From Paenibacillus physcomitrellae (GTDB taxonomy: Bacteria; Bacillota; Bacilli; Paenibacillales; Paenibacillaceae), in assembly GCF_002240225.1 (NCBI RefSeq), contig NZ_CP022584.1, positions 1,674,001 through 1,738,000 of the forward strand: a DNA stretch of 64,000 nucleotides. The letters are read 5' to 3'. Below the pieces are notes generated by a model that ran no database searches, had not been told where the DNA came from, and saw only the letters and a program-made list of their open reading frames with translations. How positions within the stretch are numbered: the stretch's first letter is position 1; every line of letters begins with the position of its first letter. A program made the translations under genes and the position numbers. This document shows, one piece after another, positions 1 through 9,083 of this stretch.

Positions 1-636
1 CCGGTCCCAATCCGGTTTGTAGTTCCCGAAAAAGGTATGCGGATAGTCGCCGTGAGGCGAATTGACGCAAGGCTCGTTCATTACGTTATAGCCGGCGATT
101 ACCGTTTTGCCCCGGTAACGGCGGGCGAATTCCTCCCACAAAGCCACAAAACGGTCCTGATAGGTTCGGTCATGCCAGAAAAAGCTGTGCCTTACATCAT
201 TATCCGAATGCCAATGCGTGTTCTGGTAGCCTTGTACCGCGTGCAGGTCCAAAATCACATACAGGCCATACTGCTCGCAGAGGTTCACGATTTTGTCCAA
301 TTGCTCAAAACCGGATTCTTTGTAAGTAAAAGGAACCTCGTCGTCTTCGAAATGTCTGTAATTTAAAGGAATTCGCACGGTGTTGGCGCCCCAGCTTTTG
401 ATGAACCGGATATCGTCTTCGCCGAAAAAGTAATGCTGGAGCCGTTCAAACAGAAATTCCGCCTTGCTTGCGCCGAGGATTTCGGAAACGGTATACCGCA
501 AAGCGTGCTCCGTCCCCGTAAACCCGTTAATAAAATCCTCCATGTTCATCCAGCCGCCAATGCAGGTGCCTCTTAGTTGAACGGGGTTTCCTTGCGAATC
601 GATAATCTTGTTCTTGTTAACCGTAAGTCTGTCCAT
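1..636 (-). CDS. Glycoside hydrolase family 5 (cellulase-like), 3' end cut by window
   Basis: The minus-strand frame starts at 636 ([10 protein letters not shown]) behind an AGAGGAAG ribosome site and stays open to the window edge, giving about 212 residues. The N-terminus has the [14 protein letters not shown] element typical of cytoplasmic GH5 enzymes; NVMNEP near residue 187 carries the expected acid/base Glu. The nucleophile lies beyond the edge. There is no signal peptide, so it probably acts inside the cell on imported oligosaccharides or glycosides. It is the last visible gene of a unit with the GPH symporter and glycerate kinase. Exact substrate cannot be told from sequence. Confidence 0.85.
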   Translation of the reverse strand, partial: MDRLTVNKNKIIDSQGNPVQLRGTCIGGWMNMEDFINGFTGTEHALRYTVSEILGASKAEFLFERLQHYFFGEDDIRFIKSWGANTVRIPLNYRHFEDDEVPFTYKESGFEQLDKIVNLCEQYGLYVILDLHAVQGYQNTHWHSDNDVRHSFFWHDRTYQDRFVALWEEFARRYRGKTVIAGYNVMNEPCVNSPHGDYPHTFFGNYKPDWDR

Positions 637-686
637 CTGCTTCCTCTTCCTTTCTTTTGTTTATTAGGCTGCCAAAGGTCAGCCGC

Positions 687-2072
687 TTATTGACGTGCTT
701 CCAGCTCAGCAACCACTCTCTTATGTTCCTTCTCATCCAGATTATAGAAATAGATGGCAACAAGCTCTATGATGATAAAGACCGCCGGAATGATGGTCGT
801 AGTCAGCAAAATGCCGTGGAGCGCGGTCGGCGTTTGAGCCTGATTGGCCACATAGCCGAACCGGTCCAAGATCAGTCCAGGAACGATCCCGCCAAGCGCC
901 ATCCCAAATTTATAGAAAAATCCGATGATCGCATAAATTAAACCACCCATCCGTTTGCCTGTTTTATATTCCCCATAGTCGATCGTTTCTGGAACCAAAG
1001 CCCAGCATAGACCGCCGGCCGTAACGGTTCCGATTGCAGAGATGATCCGGGCAGTCAGCACCAAAGGAACCATGGAAGGCGGGATAACCCACAAGGCCAG
1101 CAAGCCCACCATTTTGAAGGTCAACGTGGTGAAGAGCAGTGTTCTCTTGCCCATCCATTTATAAAGGAAAGGCATCAGCGGCATACAAACCAAGGCCGGC
1201 AGAACGCCCAGCAGACCATACCATTTCACCAGATCGGGCCTGTCCACATTATACGTAATGTAATAAACGCCCACCGAGTTAATAATTGAGTTGACGCCAA
1301 AGTTGATAATAAAGAACAGGCAGATCAGAACAAGCGGCCGGTTCACCCGAAACTGCTCGAAGGCGTCCTTCAGGTTGATTTTTTCAGCAGCATGATCCGG
1401 GACTTTAACTCTTTCTTTGGTGTTGAAAAAGCAGTAGAAGAGCAGTAAACATCCCAGAACCCCCATAATCGTCATAGTCAATTGCCAGCTGCTGCTGGTC
1501 TTCATGTTTGCGGCCGCAAAAACCCCGACCAGCAGAGGCACCCCATAAGTAACGATCATCCCGCCGATATTGGAGAAAAACACGCGTACAGACGTCAAGC
1601 TGACGACTTCCTTGTTGTCCTGTGTGATAACCGAAGTCAAAGCTCCATAAGGAACGTTGATCGTGGTATAGGTGACGGATAATAAGATGTAGGTAATGTA
1701 TGCATAAACTAATTTCCCTGTATCCGAGAACCCAGGCGTTGTGAAACAAAGGACGGACATGATCGCAAAAGGAATTGCGCCATAGAGCAGATACGGCCGA
1801 AAACGCCCATATTTGGAATTGGTGCGGTCTACCACCGTGCCGATCAGCGGATCGACCACCGCATCAAATATCCGTACGATCAGAAACATCAAGCCGGCAG
1901 CGGCCGACGAGATGCCGAACACATCGGTATAGAAAAACAGCAGATAGCTGCTGACCGTCTGATAAATCAGGTTAAAGGCCAGGTCCCCTGTCGCATAACC
2001 TACTTTTTCCCGGCTGCTGATTCTGTGGACCGGTGGTTTCACAACTGTTTTTTTCACGGACATCAAACCCAT
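687..2072 (-). CDS. GPH-family (MelB-like) sugar/cation symporter
   Basis: The 461-residue polytopic membrane protein opens with KVGYATGDLAFNLIYQ and continues with RIFDAVVDPLIGTVVDRTNSKYGRFRPY-type sequence, the hallmark of glycoside-pentoside-hexuronide:cation symporters; length fits the family. About 12 membrane helices can be read. It probably imports the glycoside or uronide that the adjacent GH5 enzyme cleaves. It lies 14 bp after the glycerate kinase stop and 50 bp before the GH5 start, so the three genes are likely one transcript. Confidence 0.88.
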   Translation of the reverse strand: MGLMSVKKTVVKPPVHRISSREKVGYATGDLAFNLIYQTVSSYLLFFYTDVFGISSAAAGLMFLIVRIFDAVVDPLIGTVVDRTNSKYGRFRPYLLYGAIPFAIMSVLCFTTPGFSDTGKLVYAYITYILLSVTYTTINVPYGALTSVITQDNKEVVSLTSVRVFFSNIGGMIVTYGVPLLVGVFAAANMKTSSSWQLTMTIMGVLGCLLLFYCFFNTKERVKVPDHAAEKINLKDAFEQFRVNRPLVLICLFFIINFGVNSIINSVGVYYITYNVDRPDLVKWYGLLGVLPALVCMPLMPFLYKWMGKRTLLFTTLTFKMVGLLALWVIPPSMVPLVLTARIISAIGTVTAGGLCWALVPETIDYGEYKTGKRMGGLIYAIIGFFYKFGMALGGIVPGLILDRFGYVANQAQTPTALHGILLTTTIIPAVFIIIELVAIYFYNLDEKEHKRVVAELEARQ

Positions 2073-2086
2073 TTCAAAACCTCCCC

Positions 2087-3220
2087 TTATTTCTTGTTTA
2101 ATTGGAATGCCCGGATGGCCTTCTCTCCGGCGTTCACCGTCAGCTCGCCCACCTTGTCCATAGCTTCCTGAAGCGATAAAGGCCGGTTAATAATATCAAT
2201 GACCAGATCAATGCCGTGGTCGTATACGTCCTGGATCGCCTCGCCTTCGCTGCCTACGATGGCAATGACCGGCAGACCGAATTTTTTGGCCAGCTTCGCT
2301 ACGCCGACCGGCGCTTTCCCCTGCGTAGATTGGAAATCCATCCGGCCTTCGCCGGTAATAACCAGATCCGCGTCCTTCAGGTTCTCTTCGAGTTCGATCA
2401 GCTTCAAGACTGTCTCGATCCCCGAGCTTATTTCGGCTTGACAGAACGCCATTAATCCGGCTCCAAGACCTCCAGCCGCTCCTGCCCCGGGGACGTCCAT
2501 AATGCTGACGCCTAATTGCAGTTCGATCTTCTCGGCGAATAACCGCAGCAGCCAGTCCAGCTTGATCAGGTCACCAGGAGAAGCTCCCTTTTGCGGCCCA
2601 TAAACGTAAGAAGCACCATTGTCTCCGCATAAAGGGTTGGTGACATCCGAAAGCACCAGCACTTCCGTGTCCTTCAGCCTATCGTCCAATCCGGAAATAT
2701 CGATGGTGTCCAGCTGTTCCAGCGCTTTGGCGCCAAAGCCGATTTCACGGCCGGACTTGTCTTTAAAAGAAACCCCAAGCGCTTGGGCCATCCCCAAACC
2801 GCCGTCATTGGTGGCGCTGCCGCCGATTCCGACGTAAATCCTTTTGACGCCTTCATTTAGTGCGGCTTTAATCAATTGGCCGGTGCCGAAGGTAGTCGTG
2901 ATAAAAGGATTCCGCTCCTCTTCCTTGATCAAGGGAAGCCCGGAGGCTGCCGCCATTTCCACAACAGCCGTATCGCCGGGAAGCAGCCCGAATTTGGCGT
3001 TCACCTTGCTGCCTAAAGGCCCTGTTACTTCCTGCTCGATATAACGGCCGCCGCAGGCAGAGACTAACGCATCTACCGTTCCTTCTCCACCATCAGCCAG
3101 CGGTATTTTCAGTATGGCGGCATCCGGGTGCACCCGGCGGATGCCTTGCTCGATATAACCTGCGACTTCAAATGTAGTGGCACTTCCCTTGTAGGAGTCG
3201 GCCGCAATCACGATTTTCAA
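2087..3220 (-). CDS. glxK: Glycerate kinase (GlxK/GarK family)
   Basis: The 377-residue protein starts MKIVIAADSYKGS and contains PLADGGEGTVDAL, GGSATNDGGLGMAQALG and TGEGRMDFQSTQGKAP, all signatures of the class I glycerate kinase fold. It phosphorylates D-glycerate with ATP and feeds lower glycolysis. CdaR-type regulators control this gene in many bacteria, and a CdaR-like gene lies directly upstream. A cre-like site and a perfect palindrome sit in its promoter region, so both carbon catabolite control and an inducer-responsive regulator are plausible. Confidence 0.9.
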   Translation of the reverse strand: MKIVIAADSYKGSATTFEVAGYIEQGIRRVHPDAAILKIPLADGGEGTVDALVSACGGRYIEQEVTGPLGSKVNAKFGLLPGDTAVVEMAAASGLPLIKEEERNPFITTTFGTGQLIKAALNEGVKRIYVGIGGSATNDGGLGMAQALGVSFKDKSGREIGFGAKALEQLDTIDISGLDDRLKDTEVLVLSDVTNPLCGDNGASYVYGPQKGASPGDLIKLDWLLRLFAEKIELQLGVSIMDVPGAGAAGGLGAGLMAFCQAEISSGIETVLKLIELEENLKDADLVITGEGRMDFQSTQGKAPVGVAKLAKKFGLPVIAIVGSEGEAIQDVYDHGIDLVIDIINRPLSLQEAMDKVGELTVNAGEKAIRAFQLNKK

Positions 3221-3256
3221 TTCCCCACACCCTTTATCTATCTTTATAAGACTTTC

Positions 3257-3270
3257 GGAAAGCGCTTCCT
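3257..3270 (-). promoter_or_regulatory. cre-like catabolite control site upstream of glycerate kinase
   Basis: GGAAAGCGCTTCCT is nearly symmetrical and matches the CcpA cre pattern. It lies 37-50 bp before the glycerate kinase start, where binding would block the promoter. Confidence 0.55.
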
Positions 3271-3324
3271 TTACTAGTCATTTTAGATAAAGCGGTTACA
3301 TTTGAATATGGAACCCATACTAAA

Positions 3325-3347
3325 TAACCCCTAATGATTAGGGGTTA
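3325..3347. promoter_or_regulatory. Perfect 11-bp-arm palindrome, candidate CdaR operator
   Basis: TAACCCCTAAT and ATTAGGGGTTA flank one central base without a mismatch. No T-run follows on either strand, so an operator is more likely than a terminator. It lies between the CdaR-like gene and the glycerate kinase gene, about 105 bp before the latter's start. Confidence 0.5.
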
Positions 3348-3458
3348 GATTTGGTATCCGTAATAAAAGAGCACTCCTGATTTCCTTAATGTTTCTTTTT
3401 TGAACGTTAATTCCAGCCAATTGGACTAGCTCATCGGTTCCAACATGCATTTAAAGCG

Positions 3459-4586
3459 TCAAGCGGTCCGTCTTGCATTTAACAGAAAAGCCAGCTTAAG
3501 CACGGCAAAATCCCCGTACCGCCTCATGTCGTACCCCGTTAAGGTTTTGAGCCGGTTCAGCTTATACTGGAGCGTGTTTTTGTGAATATAAAGGGCCTCG
3601 GAAATTTGGGTGATGGACCCGTTATATTTTTCAAACAGCTTAAAGATCCGGCTGTATTCCTGGGCGTCCTTATCTTCCAACTCCGCAAAAACCTTCCGGA
3701 TATATTCGGCGGCGATATCAGCGGACACTTTCTCCGCTATAATTTCAATATCCATCTGGTTATAATACTGGACTGCCTTGTCATCCGAGAACAATGCCCA
3801 ATCCAAGGCCGTTTGCGCTTTTTCATAGGAGGCTTTAAGGCCGGTCAGCTCGTCCTCCACCGTCCCGATTCCGGATTTCACCGGGAACCCGTACCGGGCT
3901 TGAAGCTCCCTGGCCAGGTCTCTTAGTAAGGCGTCAAGCGAAGTTTCCGGAAGCTTCTGCAGCACCATGATCATTTTATTTTTGTTCTGCATAAGCAGAG
4001 GGTCGGCGTACGTGGTTAAGCGGTCTGAATACAGCTTGAACAGGTTATCATTCTCCTCGATCAGCCGGTTGTCGTCCCCCAGGATTTCCGATACCACAAC
4101 AACTCTTTCCACATGCGGACGAATATTGAACACCTTTAATTTATTCAGGATGCTTTGTTCGTCGGTGGATGGACTGCGAAACAGCAGTTCCTCGATAATC
4201 ATCCGCTGATTTTCTCTCTCCTGGCTTCTCAATTGGTTGAGATAAGCATCCTTGATTAACAATTCCGTAAACCGCTTAATAATTTTTCCGTATTTTTCGA
4301 TTTCCTCGTATTCTCCGGTGATCCCAATGACTCCCGCGATCGAATTTTCAAAGGTTACGGGCAGATTGAGGCCTTTGCGTGCGCCGGCATATTCCCCGTC
4401 CTCTTGAATCACAACCTCCCTGCGGGTGTCGACCACTCTTTTGCCTCCGCCATGAAACGTGCCGATTCGGCTTAAATCCGTGCTTGCGATGATTATGCCG
4501 TCCGTATCAATGTAGTTGATCTCCTGATTGACGATTTCCTTCATATCGACCACGATCGTTTGCGCCAGTTTGGTGGAAATATTCAA
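3459..4586 (-). CDS. cdaR: CdaR/PucR-family sugar diacid regulator
   Basis: The 375-residue protein has an N-terminal diacid-recognition domain (about residues 1-130, INYIDTDGIIIASTD...GVIGITGE), a middle GGDEF-like region, and a C-terminal PucR-type helix-turn-helix (about 310-370, ITQISEALYIHKNTLQYKLNRL). In E. coli CdaR activates glucarate, galactarate and glycerate genes. Position next to a glycerate kinase supports the same role. The transported substrate here may be a uronic or aldaric acid rather than a plain sugar. Confidence 0.85.
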   Translation of the reverse strand: MNISTKLAQTIVVDMKEIVNQEINYIDTDGIIIASTDLSRIGTFHGGGKRVVDTRREVVIQEDGEYAGARKGLNLPVTFENSIAGVIGITGEYEEIEKYGKIIKRFTELLIKDAYLNQLRSQERENQRMIIEELLFRSPSTDEQSILNKLKVFNIRPHVERVVVVSEILGDDNRLIEENDNLFKLYSDRLTTYADPLLMQNKNKMIMVLQKLPETSLDALLRDLARELQARYGFPVKSGIGTVEDELTGLKASYEKAQTALDWALFSDDKAVQYYNQMDIEIIAEKVSADIAAEYIRKVFAELEDKDAQEYSRIFKLFEKYNGSITQISEALYIHKNTLQYKLNRLKTLTGYDMRRYGDFAVLKLAFLLNARRTA

Positions 4587-4735
4587 GTCTCTTTTTCCCT
4601 TCCTTAGAACTTTACTTTATTTTAACGGATTTTGGACGGGTTAAGAGGATAAAAAATATGGCAGTCCACTTCTGAAAGAGTTCCTAACAGTGGATTGCCG
4701 CGTGATTATTAGATGCTTAGAATTTGAAAATACCT

Positions 4736-5518
4736 TTACAATATGCCGTCTATAATCTCGTTCTCATTCATTTTTAAATATTCAATATCATCCAGATAAA
4801 GCTGCAGGTGGCCCTCTTCAATATGCTGTTGGAAATTTGGGTTCCCTTTGCGAGCTTCTTTTCGCATATATTCAGTCAAGCTTTCTAAACGTTTGATTAA
4901 TACAGCAACAAAAGATTTCTTATCTTGAGGGGATGCTCCAACCGTATCCAGAAACAGTTTCGTCTTTCTTATTTGCTCCTTCAAATTCCCACTGGAGCCT
5001 GGGCTTTTCGGATTATGGAACGGGACCCATCTGTAAACAGCATAACCAATATCCCACATTCTCGGCCCTGGATGTAAAGTATCAAAATCTATGATCCCTG
5101 ACGCTTCATCGCCTACTATAGTGACATTGTAGGGCGCAAAATCTCCATGACACATGACCTCGATCGGGAGAACGGCAGGCAGCATCCACTGCTCATGGTT
5201 TGTTAATTTGGAAATATATCGTTCGCTGGATTGATGAAATTTCATTAATAACCAGGCAGCAGACACAAGCATGGAGTCGCTCAGCATTGGATCCGGTAAA
5301 GGATAATGAAAAACCTCACCTGGCATAAAAGATAAGATCTCTTCCTGCCGATCATTTATCCCATACGCTTTAGGCACAAAAACTGCCCCCTCTTCATGAA
5401 GAAAGTTTAGAAACTTATGTACGTGCGGAGTCCAAGCATTCGCAGGACGAATAACCGTCTCTTCAACTTTATGAATTTGTCCGGTTCTTCCGCCGGTGAG
5501 TTCTTCTTTATGGTTCAT
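4736..5518 (-). CDS. APH-family phosphotransferase (aminoglycoside/choline kinase-like)
   Basis: The 260-residue protein has the kinase-like catalytic loop MCHGDFAPYNV (about residues 142-152) and the metal-binding motif GIIDFDTLHPGPRMWDIGYAVYRW. The family includes aminoglycoside phosphotransferases, homoserine and choline kinases and many uncharacterised small-molecule kinases. The sequence does not identify the substrate, and nothing nearby points to antibiotic resistance. It stands alone between the regulator gene and the CRISPR array. Confidence 0.75.
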   Translation of the reverse strand: MNHKEELTGGRTGQIHKVEETVIRPANAWTPHVHKFLNFLHEEGAVFVPKAYGINDRQEEILSFMPGEVFHYPLPDPMLSDSMLVSAAWLLMKFHQSSERYISKLTNHEQWMLPAVLPIEVMCHGDFAPYNVTIVGDEASGIIDFDTLHPGPRMWDIGYAVYRWVPFHNPKSPGSSGNLKEQIRKTKLFLDTVGASPQDKKSFVAVLIKRLESLTEYMRKEARKGNPNFQQHIEEGHLQLYLDDIEYLKMNENEIIDGIL

Positions 5519-5772
5519 TTTTGATTCCTTTCAGAAGTTTGTGTTGGTGTTGCCTGGTAGATTTAATACGGACCAAATGAAGTACGGGCAAGAAAAGGCA
5601 AGTTCAAATTGTAAGAAATGGTCGAGGGTAGTTTTTAGGGATTAACGCTAGAGAAAAATTTGAAAATTGCAGTTGGGGTCTGGGCGGGTTAAAACTTGGT
5701 GCTTCATAGGTAATTACACGCTTATGGGGAGGGAGACAAGGTAGCAGTGGCGACTTGGACCGTCGAAGAGCA

Positions 5773-6805
5773 ATTTCAGTCCACACACTCACATGGAGTG
5801 CGACCCGAACCCGTCCCGCCGCCGATGAAAACATGTTCGATTTCAATCCACGCACTCACATGGAGTGCGACTCCAAACGAGCATTGTAAAAAAACTCTAC
5901 GAATATTTCAATCCACGCACTCACATGGAGTGCGACCTTTCTAGTTGCCATTACAACCGGGAACCATGCGTGAGATTTCAATCCACGCACTCACATGGAG
6001 TGCGACGCTGTGATCAAACCGGTACAACTGCCCACGGTAGCATTTCAATCCACGCACTCACATGGAGTGCGACCGCTGCTTGGTGAGCCGTACATGAACA
6101 CTTACCAAATTTCAATCCACGCACTCACATGGAGTGCGACCGATACATGAAAGTACATGGCGAACCCATTGAAATTTCAATCCACGCACTCACATGGAGT
6201 GCGACTTGTTTTGCGTCATGGATCTCACTCCTTAAATTAATTATTTCAATCCACGCACTCACATGGAGTGCGACGATTACACGGACGAACAGTACCAGGC
6301 TTTCTATATTTCAATCCACGCACTCACATGGAGTGCGACGGTAAGCGTATCTGGACGGATTCAAACCCGTAATTATATTTCAATCCACGCACTCACATGG
6401 AGTGCGACATTCCTTGTTGTTAACTAATTCTTGGAAAGGAGGGATTTCAATCCACGCACTCACATGGAGTGCGACACAAATATAAGAAAAAATGAGTAAA
6501 AACCAAGTATTTCAATCCACGCACTCACATGGAGTGCGACACCGAGGCCATCATTTATTATCTGACCAGCCTGCAGATTTCAATCCACGCACTCACATGG
6601 AGTGCGACGAGCATCATCAACGGAGACGTCCAGGCTGCGAAATTTCAATCCACGCACTCACATGGAGTGCGACCATACCGCGGCTCTTGATCCTTACTCC
6701 AGAACTTATTTCAATCCACGCACTCACATGGAGTGCGACAAGGGACTTGCTTGATGATGGAAATGGAATTGGAATTTCAATCCACGCACTCACATGGAGT
6801 GCGAC
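5773..6805 (-). CRISPR. CRISPR array, type I-C-like repeats, 16 repeats / 15 spacers
   Basis: A 32-bp repeat beginning ATTTCAATCCACGCAC and ending GGAGTGCGAC (plus strand) starts at 5773, 5840, 5905, 5975, 6042, 6109, 6174, 6243, 6308, 6377, 6444, 6509, 6577, 6642, 6708 and 6774. Spacers are 33-37 bp and look mutually unrelated. The repeat arms GTCGCACTCC and GGAGTGCG can pair. On the minus strand the repeat ends in ATTGAAAT, the 3' handle of type I-C repeats, so crRNA is probably made leftward. The repeat at 5773 carries two changes (CAGTCCACAC), which marks the old, leader-distal end. No cas gene lies in the window, so processing must depend on Cas proteins encoded elsewhere. Confidence 0.97.
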
Positions 6806-7050
6806 AGCGAAAATACCTCTATTCCATCTCCTAACAAGATGAATTCGAGTCATTTCCATTATATCTCATTACTCAACTAGATCAATCAACTCTCAGCTAA
6901 TGTTCTGAGGTACGATTCAGCGTTTTTTTCGACAAAATCTGAGGTGCGAATCCCCCGGAGATTTTATGGGAGCTTTAGGTTCGCACCAAATGGCCAAGTG
7001 ACCACTTTGCTTACTTACTTAGAAATCCCGGCTATTTTTAACTGAACATG
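6806..7050 (-). promoter_or_regulatory. Probable CRISPR leader
   Basis: This gene-free AT-rich stretch adjoins the intact end of the array and would transcribe it leftward. It holds GAGGTACGATTCAGCG, a poly-T run, then GAGGTGCGAATCCCCCGG and the near-inverted GGTTCGCACC, an arrangement often seen beside Bacillus-type I-C arrays. Orientation rests on the degenerate terminal repeat at the other end. Confidence 0.55.
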
Positions 7051-7053
7051 AGC

Positions 7054-7467
7054 TTAGCTACTTGCAAATTTCTTCAAAGCATTCGTAAATGCAATAAAAT
7101 CTGCAAGATGCTTATTCAGTATAGCTTTTAAAATCTCTAGCTGCACAGCTTGGTAATCATGCACCGCTATATTGCGGAACCCTACCATGGCTTTCATATT
7201 GCCAGCCAGCTTTTCGTCAATGATTCCTTGACTAAGTAAAATATCAAAGGCATCACGACTCGTTTGAGGAACCCCGACCTGAAGCTCAGAAACAGCATGC
7301 ATGGCAAGGTCAATACTGGCTTCGCAGCATCTTTGCAGATTGAGAATGATGGAATCCTGCTTTGTGAAATTCTGCAGATTTCGATCGTCATTCGCGTATT
7401 CCTCTTCAATCCGGGACAGGCACCTACGAATCACTTCTATCTTGTTCAATACGATGTCAGGGTTCAT
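7054..7467 (-). CDS. hepT: HepT-like HEPN toxin (DUF86)
   Basis: The 137-residue all-helical protein contains RNIAVHDY (about residues 96-103), the Rx4HxY ribonuclease motif of HepT toxins. It starts 4 bp inside the 3' end of the MNT gene behind GGGAGGAG, a coupled arrangement. In the known HepT/MntA system the MNT partner adds AMP to the HEPN tyrosine and silences the RNase. The pair sits directly against a CRISPR leader, fitting a guard or addiction role, but this is inference. Confidence 0.85.
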   Translation of the reverse strand: MNPDIVLNKIEVIRRCLSRIEEEYANDDRNLQNFTKQDSIILNLQRCCEASIDLAMHAVSELQVGVPQTSRDAFDILLSQGIIDEKLAGNMKAMVGFRNIAVHDYQAVQLEILKAILNKHLADFIAFTNALKKFASS

Positions 7468-7922
7468 AACGGCTCCTCCCGCATCCGGCTTTTGATAATT
7501 TCCCGTCGCTCCTCATTAAGCATGGCGTATTCTTTGAGAGAACGCATAAACAGCAATTGCCTCTTCAAGGAATCAGGTTCATAAAGCAGCAAACCGCTGT
7601 CTATGATTTGGGCCCGCAGCACCGGACTAGCCTGTTCAAAATCAATCAGATCCACTTCACGCCCCGTCTTATCTGCAATAAGAGCAGCGATTCGAAATCG
7701 TTCGTAGGCATCTGGCTTTTGTTGATCGGGAATGTAGGCCAAATCCATGTCACTATCTGGTCTAGATTTCTTCTTGGCGAAAGAGCCAAACAAGATAATA
7801 GAAGCTGGATTCACATGTTCGACCAGGATATGCACGATCTCCTCCAACTGGGATGAGGTTAACCCCTGCTCAATCAGTAGAGGATCGAGTTGATCACTGA
7901 GCTTTTTCAAAATTCCACGCAC
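7464..7922 (-). CDS. mntA: MntA-like nucleotidyltransferase antitoxin
   Basis: Protein of up to 152 residues with the minimal nucleotidyltransferase motif GSFAKKKSRPDSDMDLAY (about residues 46-63), i.e. GSx(n)DxD. It would AMPylate and neutralise the HEPN partner encoded immediately downstream. The outermost start (GTG at 7922) directly abuts AAGGAGG, which is too close; an in-frame TTG 12 bp after AAGGAGG (protein starting KKLSDQLDP) is a better candidate. The ribosome site itself lies inside a CRISPR-repeat-like sequence. Confidence 0.82.
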   Translation of the reverse strand: MRGILKKLSDQLDPLLIEQGLTSSQLEEIVHILVEHVNPASIILFGSFAKKKSRPDSDMDLAYIPDQQKPDAYERFRIAALIADKTGREVDLIDFEQASPVLRAQIIDSGLLLYEPDSLKRQLLFMRSLKEYAMLNEERREIIKSRMREEPL

Positions 7923-7942
7923 CCTCCTTCAGGGACTGCGAC
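7911..7942. repeat. Decayed type I-C-like CRISPR repeat at the 5' end of mntA
   Basis: AATTCCACGCACCC...CAGGGACTGCGACC keeps the TCCACGCAC and TGCGAC ends of an I-C repeat, with a different stem loop. It lies about 1.1 kb from the array and supplies the AAGGAGG ribosome site of the antitoxin gene. It is probably a relic of an older or second array. Confidence 0.6.
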
Positions 7943-8171
7943 CATTTAGCTTTCTTAGTTAATATATTTATTATATTAAATTAATGCAACAAGGTATGCT
8001 ATTAGAAAAGAGAGTTCTTTCATAATTGGACTACGAAATACGAAATCACTTGAAGCGGTGTCAAGAGAACTTTAATTACCTCTCCCGTTATAGAAGGATT
8101 ATTCCCTTCCCTCGATTTTTCCAATCATGCTATGATTAAGGTTAGCTACCACGGATTGAAGGGATGAGTTC

Positions 8172-9035
8172 ATGCAGCTGTTAAGTTTGCTTTTATGTCT
8201 GATTTGGGGATTTAACTTCGTGATTATGAAGCTTGGGAACGGTTTGTTCCCGCCCGTTTTATTTGCCGCTTTTCGTTTCCTGATTGGTTCAGGGGCCTTG
8301 TTCCTGATTATATTTTATAAAAGAATTTCCTTTCCCAAGAAAAAGCATTTCAAATGGTATCTGGTTTGCGGCCTCTTGCAAACGACTTATTTTAATATAG
8401 CCATCCAGGTTTCGCTGAACTCTATCAGTGCCGGGTTGACCTCGGTGTTAACGTACAGCATGCCTTTATTTTTATCTATCATGGCCCATTACTGGATTCC
8501 CGGCGACAAGCTTACCCCACGCAAGACGGCCGGCATCGCCATTGGCATTATTGGATTGATTCTTGCCATGAACATTCATCTCTCAGGCAGTCCTTGGATG
8601 CTTCTGCTGGCCTTGTCCTCAGCTATTACCTGGGCCATGTCTAACCTCATCATCAAACAAAAACTTCAAGACAGCGATAAAGTGCAGTTCACAACCTGGC
8701 AAATGACTTTCGGAACGTTAGGCTTGTTTATTTATTCCCTGCTTTTCGAGCATGGCGCTTCCCACTGGAATCTTGAGGCTGTCGGATACTTGTTGTTCTC
8801 CGGCCTCTTAGCTTCGGCCCTTGCCTTCGTTCTATGGACGTATATCCTGTCGAAAATTGAAGCAAGCAGAGCCTCCGTTACGTTATTAACCGTTCCAGTT
8901 ATCGGAGTCATTTCGGGTTGGCTTTTCCTGCACGAAGAGCTGAGAGCGACTACGCTTACCGGAATTGCCCTTGTGTTATTGGGCATATGTATAGTGAACA
9001 TAAAAGGAAAATCCCGCAAAATGCCTTCGATTTAA
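8172..9035 (+). CDS. EamA/DMT-superfamily transporter
   Basis: The 287-residue protein has ten predicted membrane helices in two EamA repeats (about 1-130 and 140-280), starting LLCLIWGFNFVIMKLG and ending before a basic tail (KGKSRKMPSI). The family exports amino acids and other metabolites; substrate is unknown. It is monocistronic, with a promoter region in 7943-8171 and a bidirectional terminator right after the stop. Confidence 0.85.
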   Translation: MQLLSLLLCLIWGFNFVIMKLGNGLFPPVLFAAFRFLIGSGALFLIIFYKRISFPKKKHFKWYLVCGLLQTTYFNIAIQVSLNSISAGLTSVLTYSMPLFLSIMAHYWIPGDKLTPRKTAGIAIGIIGLILAMNIHLSGSPWMLLLALSSAITWAMSNLIIKQKLQDSDKVQFTTWQMTFGTLGLFIYSLLFEHGASHWNLEAVGYLLFSGLLASALAFVLWTYILSKIEASRASVTLLTVPVIGVISGWLFLHEELRATTLTGIALVLLGICIVNIKGKSRKMPSI

Positions 9036-9036
9036 A

Positions 9037-9073
9037 AACAGGTGAGTCCCATTAAACTTGGACTCACCTGTTT
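9037..9073. terminator. Bidirectional rho-independent terminator
   Basis: AAACAGGTGAGTCC pairs with GGACTCACCTGTTT around a 10-base loop; T-rich on the plus side and A-rich on the other. It serves both the EamA gene and the convergent xylanase gene. Confidence 0.8.
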
Positions 9074-9083
9074 ATTTTTAGCC

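Noticed and set aside
3321..3350. Perfect palindrome as a transcription terminator of the cdaR-like gene
   Set aside because: No T-run follows on the minus strand and its single-base loop is too tight for a good RNA hairpin; an operator is more likely.
5747..6842. Several plus-strand open frames rich in STHSHGVR or ISIHALTWSAT
   Set aside because: They are translations of the CRISPR repeats, not genes.
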